Positions 30,415 to 38,546 of a stretch of DNA of 64,000 nucleotides are shown here, piece by piece. Each line of letters begins with the position of its first letter. The first letter of the stretch is position 1. Below the pieces are notes generated by a model. It was not told where the DNA came from, searched no databases, and was given only the letters and a program-made list of their open reading frames with translations. The DNA is from Oricola thermophila. Lineage in GTDB: Bacteria; Pseudomonadota; Alphaproteobacteria; Rhizobiales; Rhizobiaceae. Location: the NCBI RefSeq assembly GCF_013358405.1, contig NZ_CP054836.1, positions 2,108,001 to 2,172,000 on the forward strand. Direction: 5' to 3'. A program made the translations under genes and the position numbers.

Positions 30415-30810
30415 CTATTCCACACCACTGATCTGCGCCAGGTAGGCGATGACGTTCTCTATGTCCTTTTCCTTGGTCAGCTTGAAGGTCATCTTCGATT
30501 TCTCGACCATGTCCTTGGGCGACGGCAGGTATTGGGCGAGCGTCTCGGCATTCCAGACGAGCCCTTCCTCCTTGAACTTCTTCAGCCCGACCGAGTACTT
30601 GTATTTGTCCACGGAACCGGCAACACGGCCATAGACGCCGTCGAGATGCGGACCGACCTTGTTCTTGCCGTCGATTGCGTGGCAGGCCCTGCATTTCTTG
30701 AAGACCTTCTCCCCGGCGGCGGGGTCACCAGTGATTTCCTGGGCGTATGCGCCCGAAGCGGCCAGCATGGCGACGCCGGCTATCAATGCGGTTGCGAATT
30801 TCACGATCAT
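30415..30810 (-). CDS. Class I c-type cytochrome (cytochrome c2-like)
   Basis: 131 residues. A signal peptide ending ASGAYAQ exports it to the periplasm. The haem-binding motif CRACH follows KVFKK, with the downstream KNKVGPHLDGVYGR; the sixth-ligand Met is probably in KSKMTFKL. It carries electrons between the bc1 complex and oxidases or reductases. The start is the ATG giving MIVKFATALIAG, with GGAGG 4 nt upstream. It lies 59 bp downstream of hemA on the same strand with no terminator between, so haem synthesis and this haem protein may be expressed together. Confidence 0.92.
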   Translation of the reverse strand: MIVKFATALIAGVAMLAASGAYAQEITGDPAAGEKVFKKCRACHAIDGKNKVGPHLDGVYGRVAGSVDKYKYSVGLKKFKEEGLVWNAETLAQYLPSPKDMVEKSKMTFKLTKEKDIENVIAYLAQISGVE

Positions 30811-30869
30811 CCTCCAATCCCATGTCAATTGGTTGCGAAACGCCCCTTCCCTCCAGGACGTCATGTAGT

Positions 30870-32087
30870 TCAGGCCACGGCCCTTGCCAGCGCGCATTGC
30901 GACCACAGGTCGCTGAGTGCGGAGGCAAGATGGTCGATGTCCGCCTCGGTGTGCAGCGGCGTCGGCGTGATGCGCAGCCGTTCCGTCTTTACCGGAACCG
31001 TCGGATAGTTGATCGGCTGCACGTAGATCCCGTACTGGTCCAGCAGGATGTCGGAGAGCCACTTGCACTTCTTCGCATCCCCCACCATCACCGGAACGAT
31101 GTGGCTCGGGTTCGGCATGTGCGGGATGCCCTGCCGGTCCAGCGCCGCGCGCACCCGCGCCACATTGGCCTGGTGCGCAGCCCGTTCCGCCGCGCTCTGC
31201 TTGAGATGCCGGATCGACGCCGTCGCGCCCGCAGCCAATGCCGGCGGCAGCGCCGTGGTGAAGATGAAGCCCGATGCGAAGGACCGCACGAAGTCGATCA
31301 GGTTGCGCGAGCCGGTGATGTAGCCACCCATCACCCCGAAGGCCTTGCCCAGCGTCCCCTCGATCACCGTGAGCCGGTCCATCAGGCCCTCGCGCTCCGC
31401 GACACCGCCGCCGCGCGGCCCGTACATGCCCACCGCGTGAACCTCGTCGAGATAGGTCATCGCGTTGTACTTGTCGGCGACGTCGCAGATCTCGGCGATC
31501 GGCGCGATGTCGCCATCCATCGAGTAGACGCTCTCGAAGGCCACCAGCTTCGGCGCCGCCGGGTCGTCGGCCGCCATCAGGCGGTCGAGATCGCGCCAGT
31601 CATTGTGCCTGAAGATCCGCTTCTCGCAGCGCGCATGGCGGATGCCCTCGATCATCGAGGCATGGTTGAGCGCGTCCGAATAGACGATCATGCCCGGAAC
31701 CTTCGAGGCCAGCGTGCCCAGCGCCGCCCAGTTGGAGACATAGCCCGACGTGAAGATCAGCGCCGCCTCCTTGCCGTGCAGGTCGGCAAGCTCGCGCTCC
31801 AGCTTCACGTGGTAGTGGTTGGTGCCGGAGATGTTGCGGGTGCCGCCCGCCCCCGTGCCGCACTTGTCGATCGCCTCGTGCATGGCCGCAACGACCTTGT
31901 CGTTCTGGCCCATGCCCAGATAGTCGTTCGAGCACCAAACCGTCACGTCCTGGGTCGACCCGTCCTCGCGGTAGCGCGTCGCCTTCGGAAATTCCCCCGC
32001 ATGGCGTTCAAGATCCGCAAAAACGCGGTAGTTGCCGTCCTCGCGCAAGCTGGAAAGACGGTCGGCGAAAAACTGTTCGTAATCCAA
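30870..32087 (-). CDS. hemA: 5-aminolevulinate synthase
   Basis: 405 residues from a TTG start. HemA condenses glycine and succinyl-CoA to 5-aminolevulinate with PLP, the alphaproteobacterial entry to tetrapyrroles. Motifs: [40 protein letters not shown] and the PLP-lysine block [15 protein letters not shown] chose the TTG giving (M)[10 protein letters not shown], the usual family start, because GGAGG stands 8 nt upstream; the ATG at 32144 adds 19 unsupported residues. A perfect FNR/FixK box lies about 130 bp upstream, so induction at low oxygen is likely. Confidence 0.96.
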   Translation of the reverse strand: MDYEQFFADRLSSLREDGNYRVFADLERHAGEFPKATRYREDGSTQDVTVWCSNDYLGMGQNDKVVAAMHEAIDKCGTGAGGTRNISGTNHYHVKLERELADLHGKEAALIFTSGYVSNWAALGTLASKVPGMIVYSDALNHASMIEGIRHARCEKRIFRHNDWRDLDRLMAADDPAAPKLVAFESVYSMDGDIAPIAEICDVADKYNAMTYLDEVHAVGMYGPRGGGVAEREGLMDRLTVIEGTLGKAFGVMGGYITGSRNLIDFVRSFASGFIFTTALPPALAAGATASIRHLKQSAAERAAHQANVARVRAALDRQGIPHMPNPSHIVPVMVGDAKKCKWLSDILLDQYGIYVQPINYPTVPVKTERLRITPTPLHTEADIDHLASALSDLWSQCALARAVA

Positions 32088-32219
32088 GCCCCGGGCCTCC
32101 GTTGGACGGTGCAAGAAACCGCCACCCATGATTTTCGCGTTCATATAGCGGGCGCTCTCGCAATTTGGAATGCGTCAAAAGTGCGCTACTTCTCTACGTT
32201 CCCGAAGCGCGCTCACGCA

Positions 32220-32233
32220 TTGATTCCGATCAA
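32220..32233 (-). promoter_or_regulatory. FNR/FixK-type box upstream of hemA
   Basis: TTGATTCCGATCAA is an exact TTGAT-N4-ATCAA palindrome. Placed at -41.5 it would give a start near 32185, with TAGAGA as a weak -10. It lies between divergent hemA and cysG; hemA is the likelier target because FNR-type proteins are known to control ALAS genes in this class. Confidence 0.7.
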
Positions 32234-32356
32234 GTATCGTCAACTGCATGCGCCAATGAAACAGATTTCCCCTGATCGGGCCACATTTGGAATCGGCGCC
32301 CTCGTTGCATGACGGCATGCCGCATAACTTCCGGGCGAAGAAGAACGAGGCTCGAA

Positions 32357-33769
32357 ATGCGTCATTTTCCGATCTTTCTCGATCTATCCGGGCGGCATGT
32401 CATCGTCTCCGGAGCGGGAGATTGCGCCGTTTCGAAACTGCGTCTCCTGCTCAAGACCGAGGCGTCGATCACCGTTTTCGACTCCTCGCCGTCGCCGCAA
32501 GTCGAGAAGTGGGCTGCCGAAGGCCGCGTCACCCTTTCCAGGCATCCCATCCGGCACGGCGATGCCAACGGCGCGGCGCTGCTCTATGCTGCAAATGACG
32601 ATGCGGACGAGGATGCCCGCGCCGCCGAGATCGGCAGGCAGGCCGGAGTGCCGGTCAACATCGTCGACAATCTCGAGGATTCCGAATTCATCACGCCGGC
32701 GATCGTCGATCGCGATCCGGTCACGATTGCCATAGGTACGGAAGGTTCGGCGCCTGTGCTGGCGCGCAGGATCAAGGCCGAACTGGAAGAACGCCTGCCC
32801 GCCTCGCTGGGGATCCTCGCCAGGATCGGCAGGAGCTTCCGCGGCCGTGCCGAGCTTGTCCCGTCGGGCCGCAGGCGGCGCGACTTCTGGGCCCGCTACT
32901 ATTCCGGCGAGGGCGATGCCGCCCTCAAGTCCGGCGGCGAAGCCGGCGCGCGGGCAAAGCTGGAAGAGTTCCTGACCGATGCCATCGAGTCCCGGCCGAG
33001 GCAGGGCAACGTCGCGCTGATCGGGGCCGGCCCCGGCGATCCCGACCTGCTGACCATGAAGGCACGGCGCCTGATCGACCAGGCCGACGTGGTGCTGCAT
33101 GACCGCCTGGTGCCGCAGCCCATCCTGGAACTGGCGCGGCGGGAAGCCATCATCGTCGAAACGGGAAAGACCGGTTACGGCGCCTCCTGGCGGCAGGAGG
33201 ACATCAACGCGCTGATGATCGAGCACGCGCGGCGCGGTGCTCAGGTGGTCCGGCTGAAATCCGGCGATCCCGGCATATACGGGCGCCTCGACGAGGAAAT
33301 CGACGCGCTTGATGCTGCGGGTATCACTTTCGAGGTCGTACCCGGCATCACCGCGGCTGCGGCGGCCGCCGCCGTATCCGGAATTTCGATGACGCGGCGC
33401 GGACGCAATTCGTCGGTTCGTTTCCTGACCGGACGCGACATGGAGGGCTTTGCCGAACATGACTGGCGCGAGCTGGCGAAACCGGGCGCGACGGCCGCGA
33501 TCTACATGGGGGTGCGGGCCGCGGGCTTCCTTCGCGGCCGGCTGATGATGCATGGCGCGAAGGCGGATACGCCGGTCACGGTGGTCGAGAACGTTTCCCG
33601 TCCGGACCAGAAAACCGTCGTCACCACAATCCTGACCCTGCCGGAAGCGCTGGAGACCGCACGGATATCGGGACCTGCCGTCCTGCTCTACGGCTTGGCA
33701 CCCCGCCGGACCGCGAATCCGATTCAGGTCGCTGAAGTTCCGATTCACGAAAAGACCGGAGTCCTTTGA
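32357..33769 (+). CDS. cysG: Siroheme synthase (fused CysG)
   Basis: 470 residues. The N-terminal dehydrogenase/ferrochelatase part (HVIVSGAGDCAVSKLRLLL; FITPAIVDRDPVTIAIGTEG) precedes the uroporphyrinogen-III C-methyltransferase domain (NVALIGAGPGDPDLLTMKAR; VVRLKSGDPGIYGRLDEEI; EVVPGITAAAAAAAVSGI). It makes siroheme for the sulfite reductase encoded downstream. The NAD-binding glycine motif is looser than usual (GAGDCAVSK). The start MRHFPIFLDLSG is the conserved opening. First gene of the sulfur operon; the next start follows 1 bp after its stop. Confidence 0.95.
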   Translation: MRHFPIFLDLSGRHVIVSGAGDCAVSKLRLLLKTEASITVFDSSPSPQVEKWAAEGRVTLSRHPIRHGDANGAALLYAANDDADEDARAAEIGRQAGVPVNIVDNLEDSEFITPAIVDRDPVTIAIGTEGSAPVLARRIKAELEERLPASLGILARIGRSFRGRAELVPSGRRRRDFWARYYSGEGDAALKSGGEAGARAKLEEFLTDAIESRPRQGNVALIGAGPGDPDLLTMKARRLIDQADVVLHDRLVPQPILELARREAIIVETGKTGYGASWRQEDINALMIEHARRGAQVVRLKSGDPGIYGRLDEEIDALDAAGITFEVVPGITAAAAAAAVSGISMTRRGRNSSVRFLTGRDMEGFAEHDWRELAKPGATAAIYMGVRAAGFLRGRLMMHGAKADTPVTVVENVSRPDQKTVVTTILTLPEALETARISGPAVLLYGLAPRRTANPIQVAEVPIHEKTGVL

Positions 33770-33770
33770 A

Positions 33771-34073
33771 ATGGCTCGCGAATACAAGCCGCGTATCGTC
33801 ACCGCAAACGACCTGATCGAGGGCGATGTCGTCTATTTCACGGCCTCGCACAACTGGTCACGCGATATCGGCGAAGCGGTGGTCGCCTGGTCGCGGGAGG
33901 CTGCCGAACAGCTGCTGGCCGCCGCGCAGGCGCAGGAGAACCGCGTGGTCGGACCATATCTCGCGGAAACGGACATCGGCGAGGACAACCGCCCGCAACC
34001 GGTCCATTTCCGCGAGGTGTTCCGCACGCGCGGACCATCAAACTACTTTCACGGCAAGCAGGCAGAAACCTGA
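33771..34073 (+). CDS. DUF2849 family protein of the sulfite reduction operon
   Basis: 100 residues, cytoplasmic. It begins MAREYKPRIVTANDLIEGDVV and contains FTASHNWSRDIGEAVVAW, typical of DUF2849. The family is found almost always between cysG and cysI in Rhizobiales, as here (1 bp after cysG, 18 bp before cysI), so it is thought to assist sulfite/nitrite reductase, perhaps in electron supply or assembly. No catalytic motif is visible. Confidence 0.88.
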   Translation: MAREYKPRIVTANDLIEGDVVYFTASHNWSRDIGEAVVAWSREAAEQLLAAAQAQENRVVGPYLAETDIGEDNRPQPVHFREVFRTRGPSNYFHGKQAET

Positions 34074-34091
34074 TAACGGGATACGGGCTAC

Positions 34092-35765
34092 ATGTACCGC
34101 TACAACGATTTCGATGAAGCCTTCGTGCGCAACCGGGTCGCGGAATTCCGCGAGCAGGTCCGGCGCCGCATCGACGGATCGCTCACGGAAGACGAATTCA
34201 AGCCGTTGCGGCTGAAGAACGGACTCTACCTGCAACTGCATGCCTACATGCTTCGGGTTGCAATCCCCTATGGCACGCTCAATTCCCGGCAGATGCGTCA
34301 GCTGGCGCTGATCGCCGAGCGTTTCGACAAGGGCTACGGCCATTTCACCACGCGCCAGAACATCCAGTTCAACTGGCCGCGCCTGAAGGATGTGCCTGAT
34401 ATCCTCGAATTGCTGGCCGACGTGGAAATGCACTCGATCCAGACCTCCGGCAACTGCATCCGAAACGTGACCGCGGACCATTTCGCCGGAGCCGCCGCCG
34501 ACGAGATCGAGGATCCGCGACCGACGGCGGAACTGGTGCGCCAATGGTCGACCGACCACCCGGAATTCCAGTACCTGCCGCGCAAGTTCAAGATCGCCGT
34601 GTCGGGATCGCCCAACGACCGAGCGGTGACGAAGGCGAACGACATCGGCCTGCGCATGGTGCGCAACGAAGCCGGCGAACCCGGCTACGAGGTAATCGTG
34701 GGCGGCGGGCTTGGCCGGACTCCGATGATCGGCAAGACGGTGCGAGAATTCCTGCCAAAGGACGACCTGCTGCCCTACCTCGAGGCGATCCTGCAGGTCT
34801 ACAACCTGTCGGGACGACGCGACAACAAGTACAAGGCACGCATCAAGATACTGGTACACGAGACAGGCCTCGATGAGCTCAAGGCCCGGATCGAAGACGC
34901 CTTCGAACGCCAGAAACGGGCATTCCCGGGGGTTCCGGCGGACCTGATACGGCAGATCGAGGAAGCCTTTGCACCGCCGGAGTTCGAAAACACGCAGTCG
35001 CTCGCATATGAGCAGGCACAGGCAGATAATCCGGCCTTCCGCTCCTTTGTCGAGACCAACGTCGCGGAACACAGGAACCCCGCCTACGGCATCGTGACCG
35101 TGTCCCTGAAGCCCATCGGCGGCACGCCGGGCGACGCCACGGCGGAACAAATGCGCGTGCTCGCCGATCTTGCCGAGCGCTATGGCCATGACGAGTTGCG
35201 CGTCTCCCACGAGCAGAACATCATCCTGCCGCACGTGCGCAAGGCGGACGTTCCGACCGTCTACGCGGCGCTGGGCGAAGCCGGCCTGGCGACCGCAAAT
35301 ATCGGCCTCCTCTCCGACATCATCGCCTGCCCCGGCATGGACTACTGCTCGCTGGCGACTGCGCGCTCGATCCCGGTTGCCCAGGCAATTTCCAAGCGGT
35401 TCGACGAACTGAATCTGGAGCGCGAAATCGGCCCGCTCAAGATCAAGATCTCGGGCTGCATCAATGCTTGCGGCCACCACCATGTGGGGCACATAGGCAT
35501 TCTCGGGCTGGACAAGGCTGGGCGCGAGAACTACCAGATCACCCTGGGTGGCGACGGCACGGAATCAGCGACAATAGGCGAACGGACAGGGCCGGGATTC
35601 GACGCTGAAGACATTGTGCCGGCGATCGAGGCGATCATCGAGGCCTACCTGGCGCTACGCGAGGATGCGTCGGAAACCTTCCTTGAAGCCTACCGGCGCC
35701 TCGGCGCGGAGCCGTTCAAGCAGGCGATCTATGGCGAAAACGGAGACAAGGCCCGTGCCGCATGA
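34092..35765 (+). CDS. cysI: Nitrite/sulfite reductase hemoprotein (ferredoxin-type sulfite reductase)
   Basis: 557 residues. Two NIR_SIR ferredoxin-like and siroheme domains in tandem: GHFTTRQNIQFNWPRLKDV and SGNCIRNVTADHFAG in the first half; HEQNIILPHVRK, CPGMDYCSLATARS and GCINACGHHHVGHIGILG in the second. The last two supply the four cysteines (C-x5-C, C-x3-C) that bind the [4Fe-4S]-siroheme centre. It reduces sulfite to sulfide by six electrons; nitrite is possible but the cys gene context favours sulfite. The Fpr flavoprotein downstream may feed electrons through ferredoxin. It overlaps cysH by 11 bp. Confidence 0.93.
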   Translation: MYRYNDFDEAFVRNRVAEFREQVRRRIDGSLTEDEFKPLRLKNGLYLQLHAYMLRVAIPYGTLNSRQMRQLALIAERFDKGYGHFTTRQNIQFNWPRLKDVPDILELLADVEMHSIQTSGNCIRNVTADHFAGAAADEIEDPRPTAELVRQWSTDHPEFQYLPRKFKIAVSGSPNDRAVTKANDIGLRMVRNEAGEPGYEVIVGGGLGRTPMIGKTVREFLPKDDLLPYLEAILQVYNLSGRRDNKYKARIKILVHETGLDELKARIEDAFERQKRAFPGVPADLIRQIEEAFAPPEFENTQSLAYEQAQADNPAFRSFVETNVAEHRNPAYGIVTVSLKPIGGTPGDATAEQMRVLADLAERYGHDELRVSHEQNIILPHVRKADVPTVYAALGEAGLATANIGLLSDIIACPGMDYCSLATARSIPVAQAISKRFDELNLEREIGPLKIKISGCINACGHHHVGHIGILGLDKAGRENYQITLGGDGTESATIGERTGPGFDAEDIVPAIEAIIEAYLALREDASETFLEAYRRLGAEPFKQAIYGENGDKARAA

Positions 35766-36510
35766 CAGTATCAAGCTGAAGAATGCCGAGGCAACGCCAG
35801 CAAGCGGCCAGTCGTCCTTGGCGCATACACGCGCAGTGCTGCGTGAGGTGCTGGTGGACAAGAAGCACGGCGAGATCGCGGTCGTTTCCTCGTTCGGCGC
35901 GGAGTCCGCGGTGCTGCTGCATCTCATCGCCGAGGCCAATCCCGCGGCCCCGGTGATCTTCATCAACACGCGGATGCTGTTTGCCGAAACACTCGCATAC
36001 AAGGACGAGCTTGTGAGCCGCCTCGGCCTGACCGACGTACGCACCGTCGCACCGGACAGCAGAACCGTCCGCGAGATCGACCCCAATGGCCGCCTGCATC
36101 GAACCGATCCCGACGCCTGCTGCGACTTTCGCAAGACGCAGGTGCTGAGCAACGCACTCGAAGGCTTCGACGGCTGGATAACCGGGCGCAAGCGTTTCCA
36201 GGCGGTGACGCGCGAAAGCGTCGACATCTTCGAACGTTCGCGGGACGGCAAGCTGAAGGTGAACCCCCTCGCCTACTGGTCGAAGGAAGACGTCAAAGCA
36301 CATTTCGCGGCATTTGATCTGCCTCAACACCCGCTCGTCAGCCATGGTTATCTTTCGATCGGCTGTGCGGTCTGCACCAGTCCCGTCAAGAACGGCGAGG
36401 ATGAGCGGGCCGGACGCTGGCGTGGCCTGGACAAGACCGAGTGCGGCATACATTTCGAAAACGGAAAGCTGGTTCGCTCAGGCGACGCCGGCGCATGGAA
36501 ACAATCATGA
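35755..36510 (+). CDS. cysH: Phosphoadenylyl/adenylyl-sulfate reductase
   Basis: 251 residues from a GTG start inside the end of cysI, with GGAGA upstream. The PAPS-reductase domain has VVSSFGAESAVLLHL, DACCDFRK and YLSIGCAVCTSPV, and the catalytic C-terminal TECGIHFENGK. The CC and CxxC cysteines bind a [4Fe-4S] cluster, which marks the assimilatory enzymes that reduce adenylyl sulfate (APS) directly. It produces sulfite for cysI. Coupled by ATGA overlap to the DUF934 gene. Confidence 0.93.
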   Translation: MPHDSIKLKNAEATPASGQSSLAHTRAVLREVLVDKKHGEIAVVSSFGAESAVLLHLIAEANPAAPVIFINTRMLFAETLAYKDELVSRLGLTDVRTVAPDSRTVREIDPNGRLHRTDPDACCDFRKTQVLSNALEGFDGWITGRKRFQAVTRESVDIFERSRDGKLKVNPLAYWSKEDVKAHFAAFDLPQHPLVSHGYLSIGCAVCTSPVKNGEDERAGRWRGLDKTECGIHFENGKLVRSGDAGAWKQS

Positions 36511-36959
36511 GCATCATCGTCACCGACAACGGTTTTGCGGAAGACGAAGTCGCCAGCGGTGCATTCACCGTGATGTCTCTCGAACAGCTTCGCACGGCTG
36601 ACATATCGGGACTGCCGGGTGCCATCGCACTCTGCGTCGACAACGACACCGATCCGGACAGTATTCTTCCGTTGCCGGAGCAGGTGGCGCTTGTCTCCAT
36701 TGCCTTCCCGTCCTTCGCCGACGGGCGCGGCTTCTCACTGGCCAGACGGCTGCGGCAAGCGGGCTACACCGGCCGGCTGCGGGCGGAGGGTCATCTCATC
36801 GCCGACCAATATGGCCAAGCGCGCCGTGTCGGGTTCGACGAGGTGGCCATCTCCGACGAAATTGCAGCACGCCAGCCGGAGGAACAATGGCTCGCGCGAG
36901 CAGAATGGCAAAACCATTTCTACCAGATGCGATTGCAGACGAGCGCCCGAACGTTCTAA
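36507..36959 (+). CDS. DUF934 family protein of the sulfate assimilation operon
   Basis: 150 residues, cytoplasmic. The conserved end is VALVSIAFPSFADGRGFSLA and LRAEGHLIADQYGQARRVGF, typical of DUF934, a family encoded beside cysI/cysH in many proteobacteria. The function is unknown; it presumably assists sulfite reduction. The start at 36507 overlaps the cysH stop (ATGA); an ATG four codons upstream is equally possible. Confidence 0.88.
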   Translation: MSIIVTDNGFAEDEVASGAFTVMSLEQLRTADISGLPGAIALCVDNDTDPDSILPLPEQVALVSIAFPSFADGRGFSLARRLRQAGYTGRLRAEGHLIADQYGQARRVGFDEVAISDEIAARQPEEQWLARAEWQNHFYQMRLQTSARTF

Positions 36960-36974
36960 TAGGAAAATCCGCAT

Positions 36975-37814
36975 ATGAACGACCTGACCTCAATCAAAGA
37001 AACCGGGGCGCCCGTGAACGTCGCCACTCCGCTACCCGACGGCCAGACCGTGACCGAGGTCACGCACTGGACCGACAAGCTGTTTTCATTCCGGCTAACC
37101 AGGCCTCAAAGCCTGCGGTTCCGTTCGGGCGAGTTCGTCATGATCGGCCTGCCGGGAGACAACGGGCGGCCGATCCTGCGTGCCTATTCCATCGCCTCTC
37201 CCTCATGGGACGAAGAGCTCGAATTCTATTCCATCGCCGTCCCTGACGGGCCGCTGACCTCCAAGCTCGTGCATATCAAGCCGGGCGACCAGGTTATCCT
37301 GAAAACGAAGCCGACCGGCACGCTGGTCGTCGACGCGCTGCTTCCTGGCAAACGTCTCTACATGATCGCCACAGGAACCGGCATCGCGCCTTTCGCCTCG
37401 CTGATCCGCGATCCCGAAGTCTACGAAAAGTTCGAGCAGGTCATCCTCACACATACCTGTCGCGAGGTTGCCGAACTGGAGTATGGCCGCAAGCTGATCG
37501 AAAGCCTCATCGACGACCCACTGATCGGCGAGATGGTGGATGGCAAGCTCGTCTACTACCCGACGACGACGCGCGAGGATTCGCCGAAGATGGGGCGCAT
37601 CACCGACAAGATCCGCTCCGGCGAACTCTTTGCCGATATCGGTGCGCCGGCATGGACCCGGGATGACGACCGGGTGATGATCTGCGGCTCGATGGGCCTC
37701 AACCTGGAAATCAAGGAGCTGTGCGAGGCCGCCGGGATGGAGGAAGGCGCCAATTCCAAGCCAGGCCATTTCGTGCTGGAAAAGAGCTTCGTCGGCGAGA
37801 GCACAATTCTCTGA
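36975..37814 (+). CDS. fpr: Ferredoxin--NADP reductase
   Basis: 279 residues. FAD-binding domain with RAYSIASPSWDE (R-x-Y-S) and SKLVHIKPGDQVILK; NADP domain with IATGTGIAPFASLIRDP, VMICGSMGLNLEIKEL and a C-terminus ending LEKSFVGESTIL. It exchanges electrons between NADPH and ferredoxin or flavodoxin, and in this operon probably supplies the ferredoxin used by the sulfite reductase. Bacterial Fpr is also an oxidative-stress enzyme. A strong terminator follows 25 bp later, closing the operon. Confidence 0.94.
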   Translation: MNDLTSIKETGAPVNVATPLPDGQTVTEVTHWTDKLFSFRLTRPQSLRFRSGEFVMIGLPGDNGRPILRAYSIASPSWDEELEFYSIAVPDGPLTSKLVHIKPGDQVILKTKPTGTLVVDALLPGKRLYMIATGTGIAPFASLIRDPEVYEKFEQVILTHTCREVAELEYGRKLIESLIDDPLIGEMVDGKLVYYPTTTREDSPKMGRITDKIRSGELFADIGAPAWTRDDDRVMICGSMGLNLEIKELCEAAGMEEGANSKPGHFVLEKSFVGESTIL

Positions 37815-37839
37815 CCCCTGTTCCGGTCTCCCGGGAATC

Positions 37840-37871
37840 GAAAGCGCCCGCGTTTCCGACGGGCGCTTTCT
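37840..37871 (+). terminator. Terminator of the cysG-fpr operon
   Basis: GAAAGCGCCCG (37840-37850) and CGGGCGCTTTC (37860-37870) form a perfect 11-bp stem with a 9-nt loop. The A and T ends serve both strands, so it could also end the DUF1127 transcript from the other side. Confidence 0.85.
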
Positions 37872-37920
37872 CGGGAATCGGCGTCGGTGCGATCAACGCG
37901 CCTTGTGGAGAGAGGCAGGC

Positions 37921-38184
37921 CTAGCGCAACCCCTCCAGATTGGGATCGGGCTCAACTGCCGCCCTGCGACGACGTCCCGCTTCCGAGGGGCAAACGCCGA
38001 TATCCCGCAACTGCCTGTCGGTGAGCGCGGCAAGTTTCCGCCTGCGCATGATCATCCGCGGGAATTGAATGAACGCGCATGACATCCTGTCCAACCAGAC
38101 TATAACCCTGACAGCTGGTTTCGATTTTTCGGCAGCATTCGTCCGGCTTGTCGCCGGTCCCTGGAATTCCGAATAGGTGCTCAT
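37921..38184 (-). CDS. DUF1127 small protein
   Basis: 87 residues. The C-terminal part (MIMRRRKLAALTDRQLRDIG, then VCPSEAGR) is the DUF1127 domain, a short basic helical unit common in alphaproteobacteria. In Rhodobacter a DUF1127 protein (CcaF1) is encoded with the CcsR small RNAs and acts as an RNA-binding protein. Here the gene is about 15 kb from the small-RNA array, so a link is only a possibility. It starts within the stop of a 62-codon upstream frame. Confidence 0.82.
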   Translation of the reverse strand: MSTYSEFQGPATSRTNAAEKSKPAVRVIVWLDRMSCAFIQFPRMIMRRRKLAALTDRQLRDIGVCPSEAGRRRRAAVEPDPNLEGLR

Positions 38185-38369
38185 CTCGGTGACACTCCCC
38201 CGATCCGGGAATTGCGCGATGCCAGCCCGTCGCCTGCGCTGCGGAAAACGCGCAGGAGTCGGTCAACAACGCCCACCCGGACCACGTTCCAGAGCCATCG
38301 GTTCCGCGCCCTGCGCATGACCGAAACCCGGTCGATTGCTTCCAGACCGGCAAAGATTCCATTCCTCAT
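38181..38369 (-). CDS. Small basic ORF upstream of the DUF1127 gene
   Basis: 62 codons, beginning MRNGIFAGLEAIDRVSVMRR, rich in Arg and predicted helical. Its TGA overlaps the DUF1127 ATG (ATGA), the usual sign of a coupled gene, but no clear ribosome site precedes it and I recognise no family. It may be a leader peptide for the DUF1127 gene or non-coding. An AT-rich stretch that could hold promoters for both directions follows at 38385-38546. Confidence 0.35.
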   Translation of the reverse strand: MRNGIFAGLEAIDRVSVMRRARNRWLWNVVRVGVVDRLLRVFRSAGDGLASRNSRIGGVSPR

Positions 38370-38497
38370 GGTGAACCCGCCAATTTAGAGTAACAAAGGA
38401 TTGAACAGACTACCTCTAGATTGTTGTAGAAATATTTGCATTTCCACACACCTAGAGTATCTGAAAACATTTTTCGTCTTCACTGGATTTTTCTGCG

Positions 38498-38503
38498 TAT
38501 AAT
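38498..38503 (+). promoter_or_regulatory. Candidate -10 element of the winged-helix regulator gene
   Basis: A perfect TATAAT lies 43 bp before the start at 38547, in an AT-rich stretch (38385-38546) unlike the rest of the window. No good -35 is seen, so activation by a regulator is plausible. Confidence 0.4.
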
Positions 38504-38546
38504 TTGCTTGCGATCCACTCTCTAATCTGGCGCCAATGGTCAAAAT

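Noticed and set aside
37952..38362. Minus-strand frame of 136 codons over the DUF1127 region
   Set aside because: Overlaps the DUF1127 gene in another frame and has no recognisable domain.
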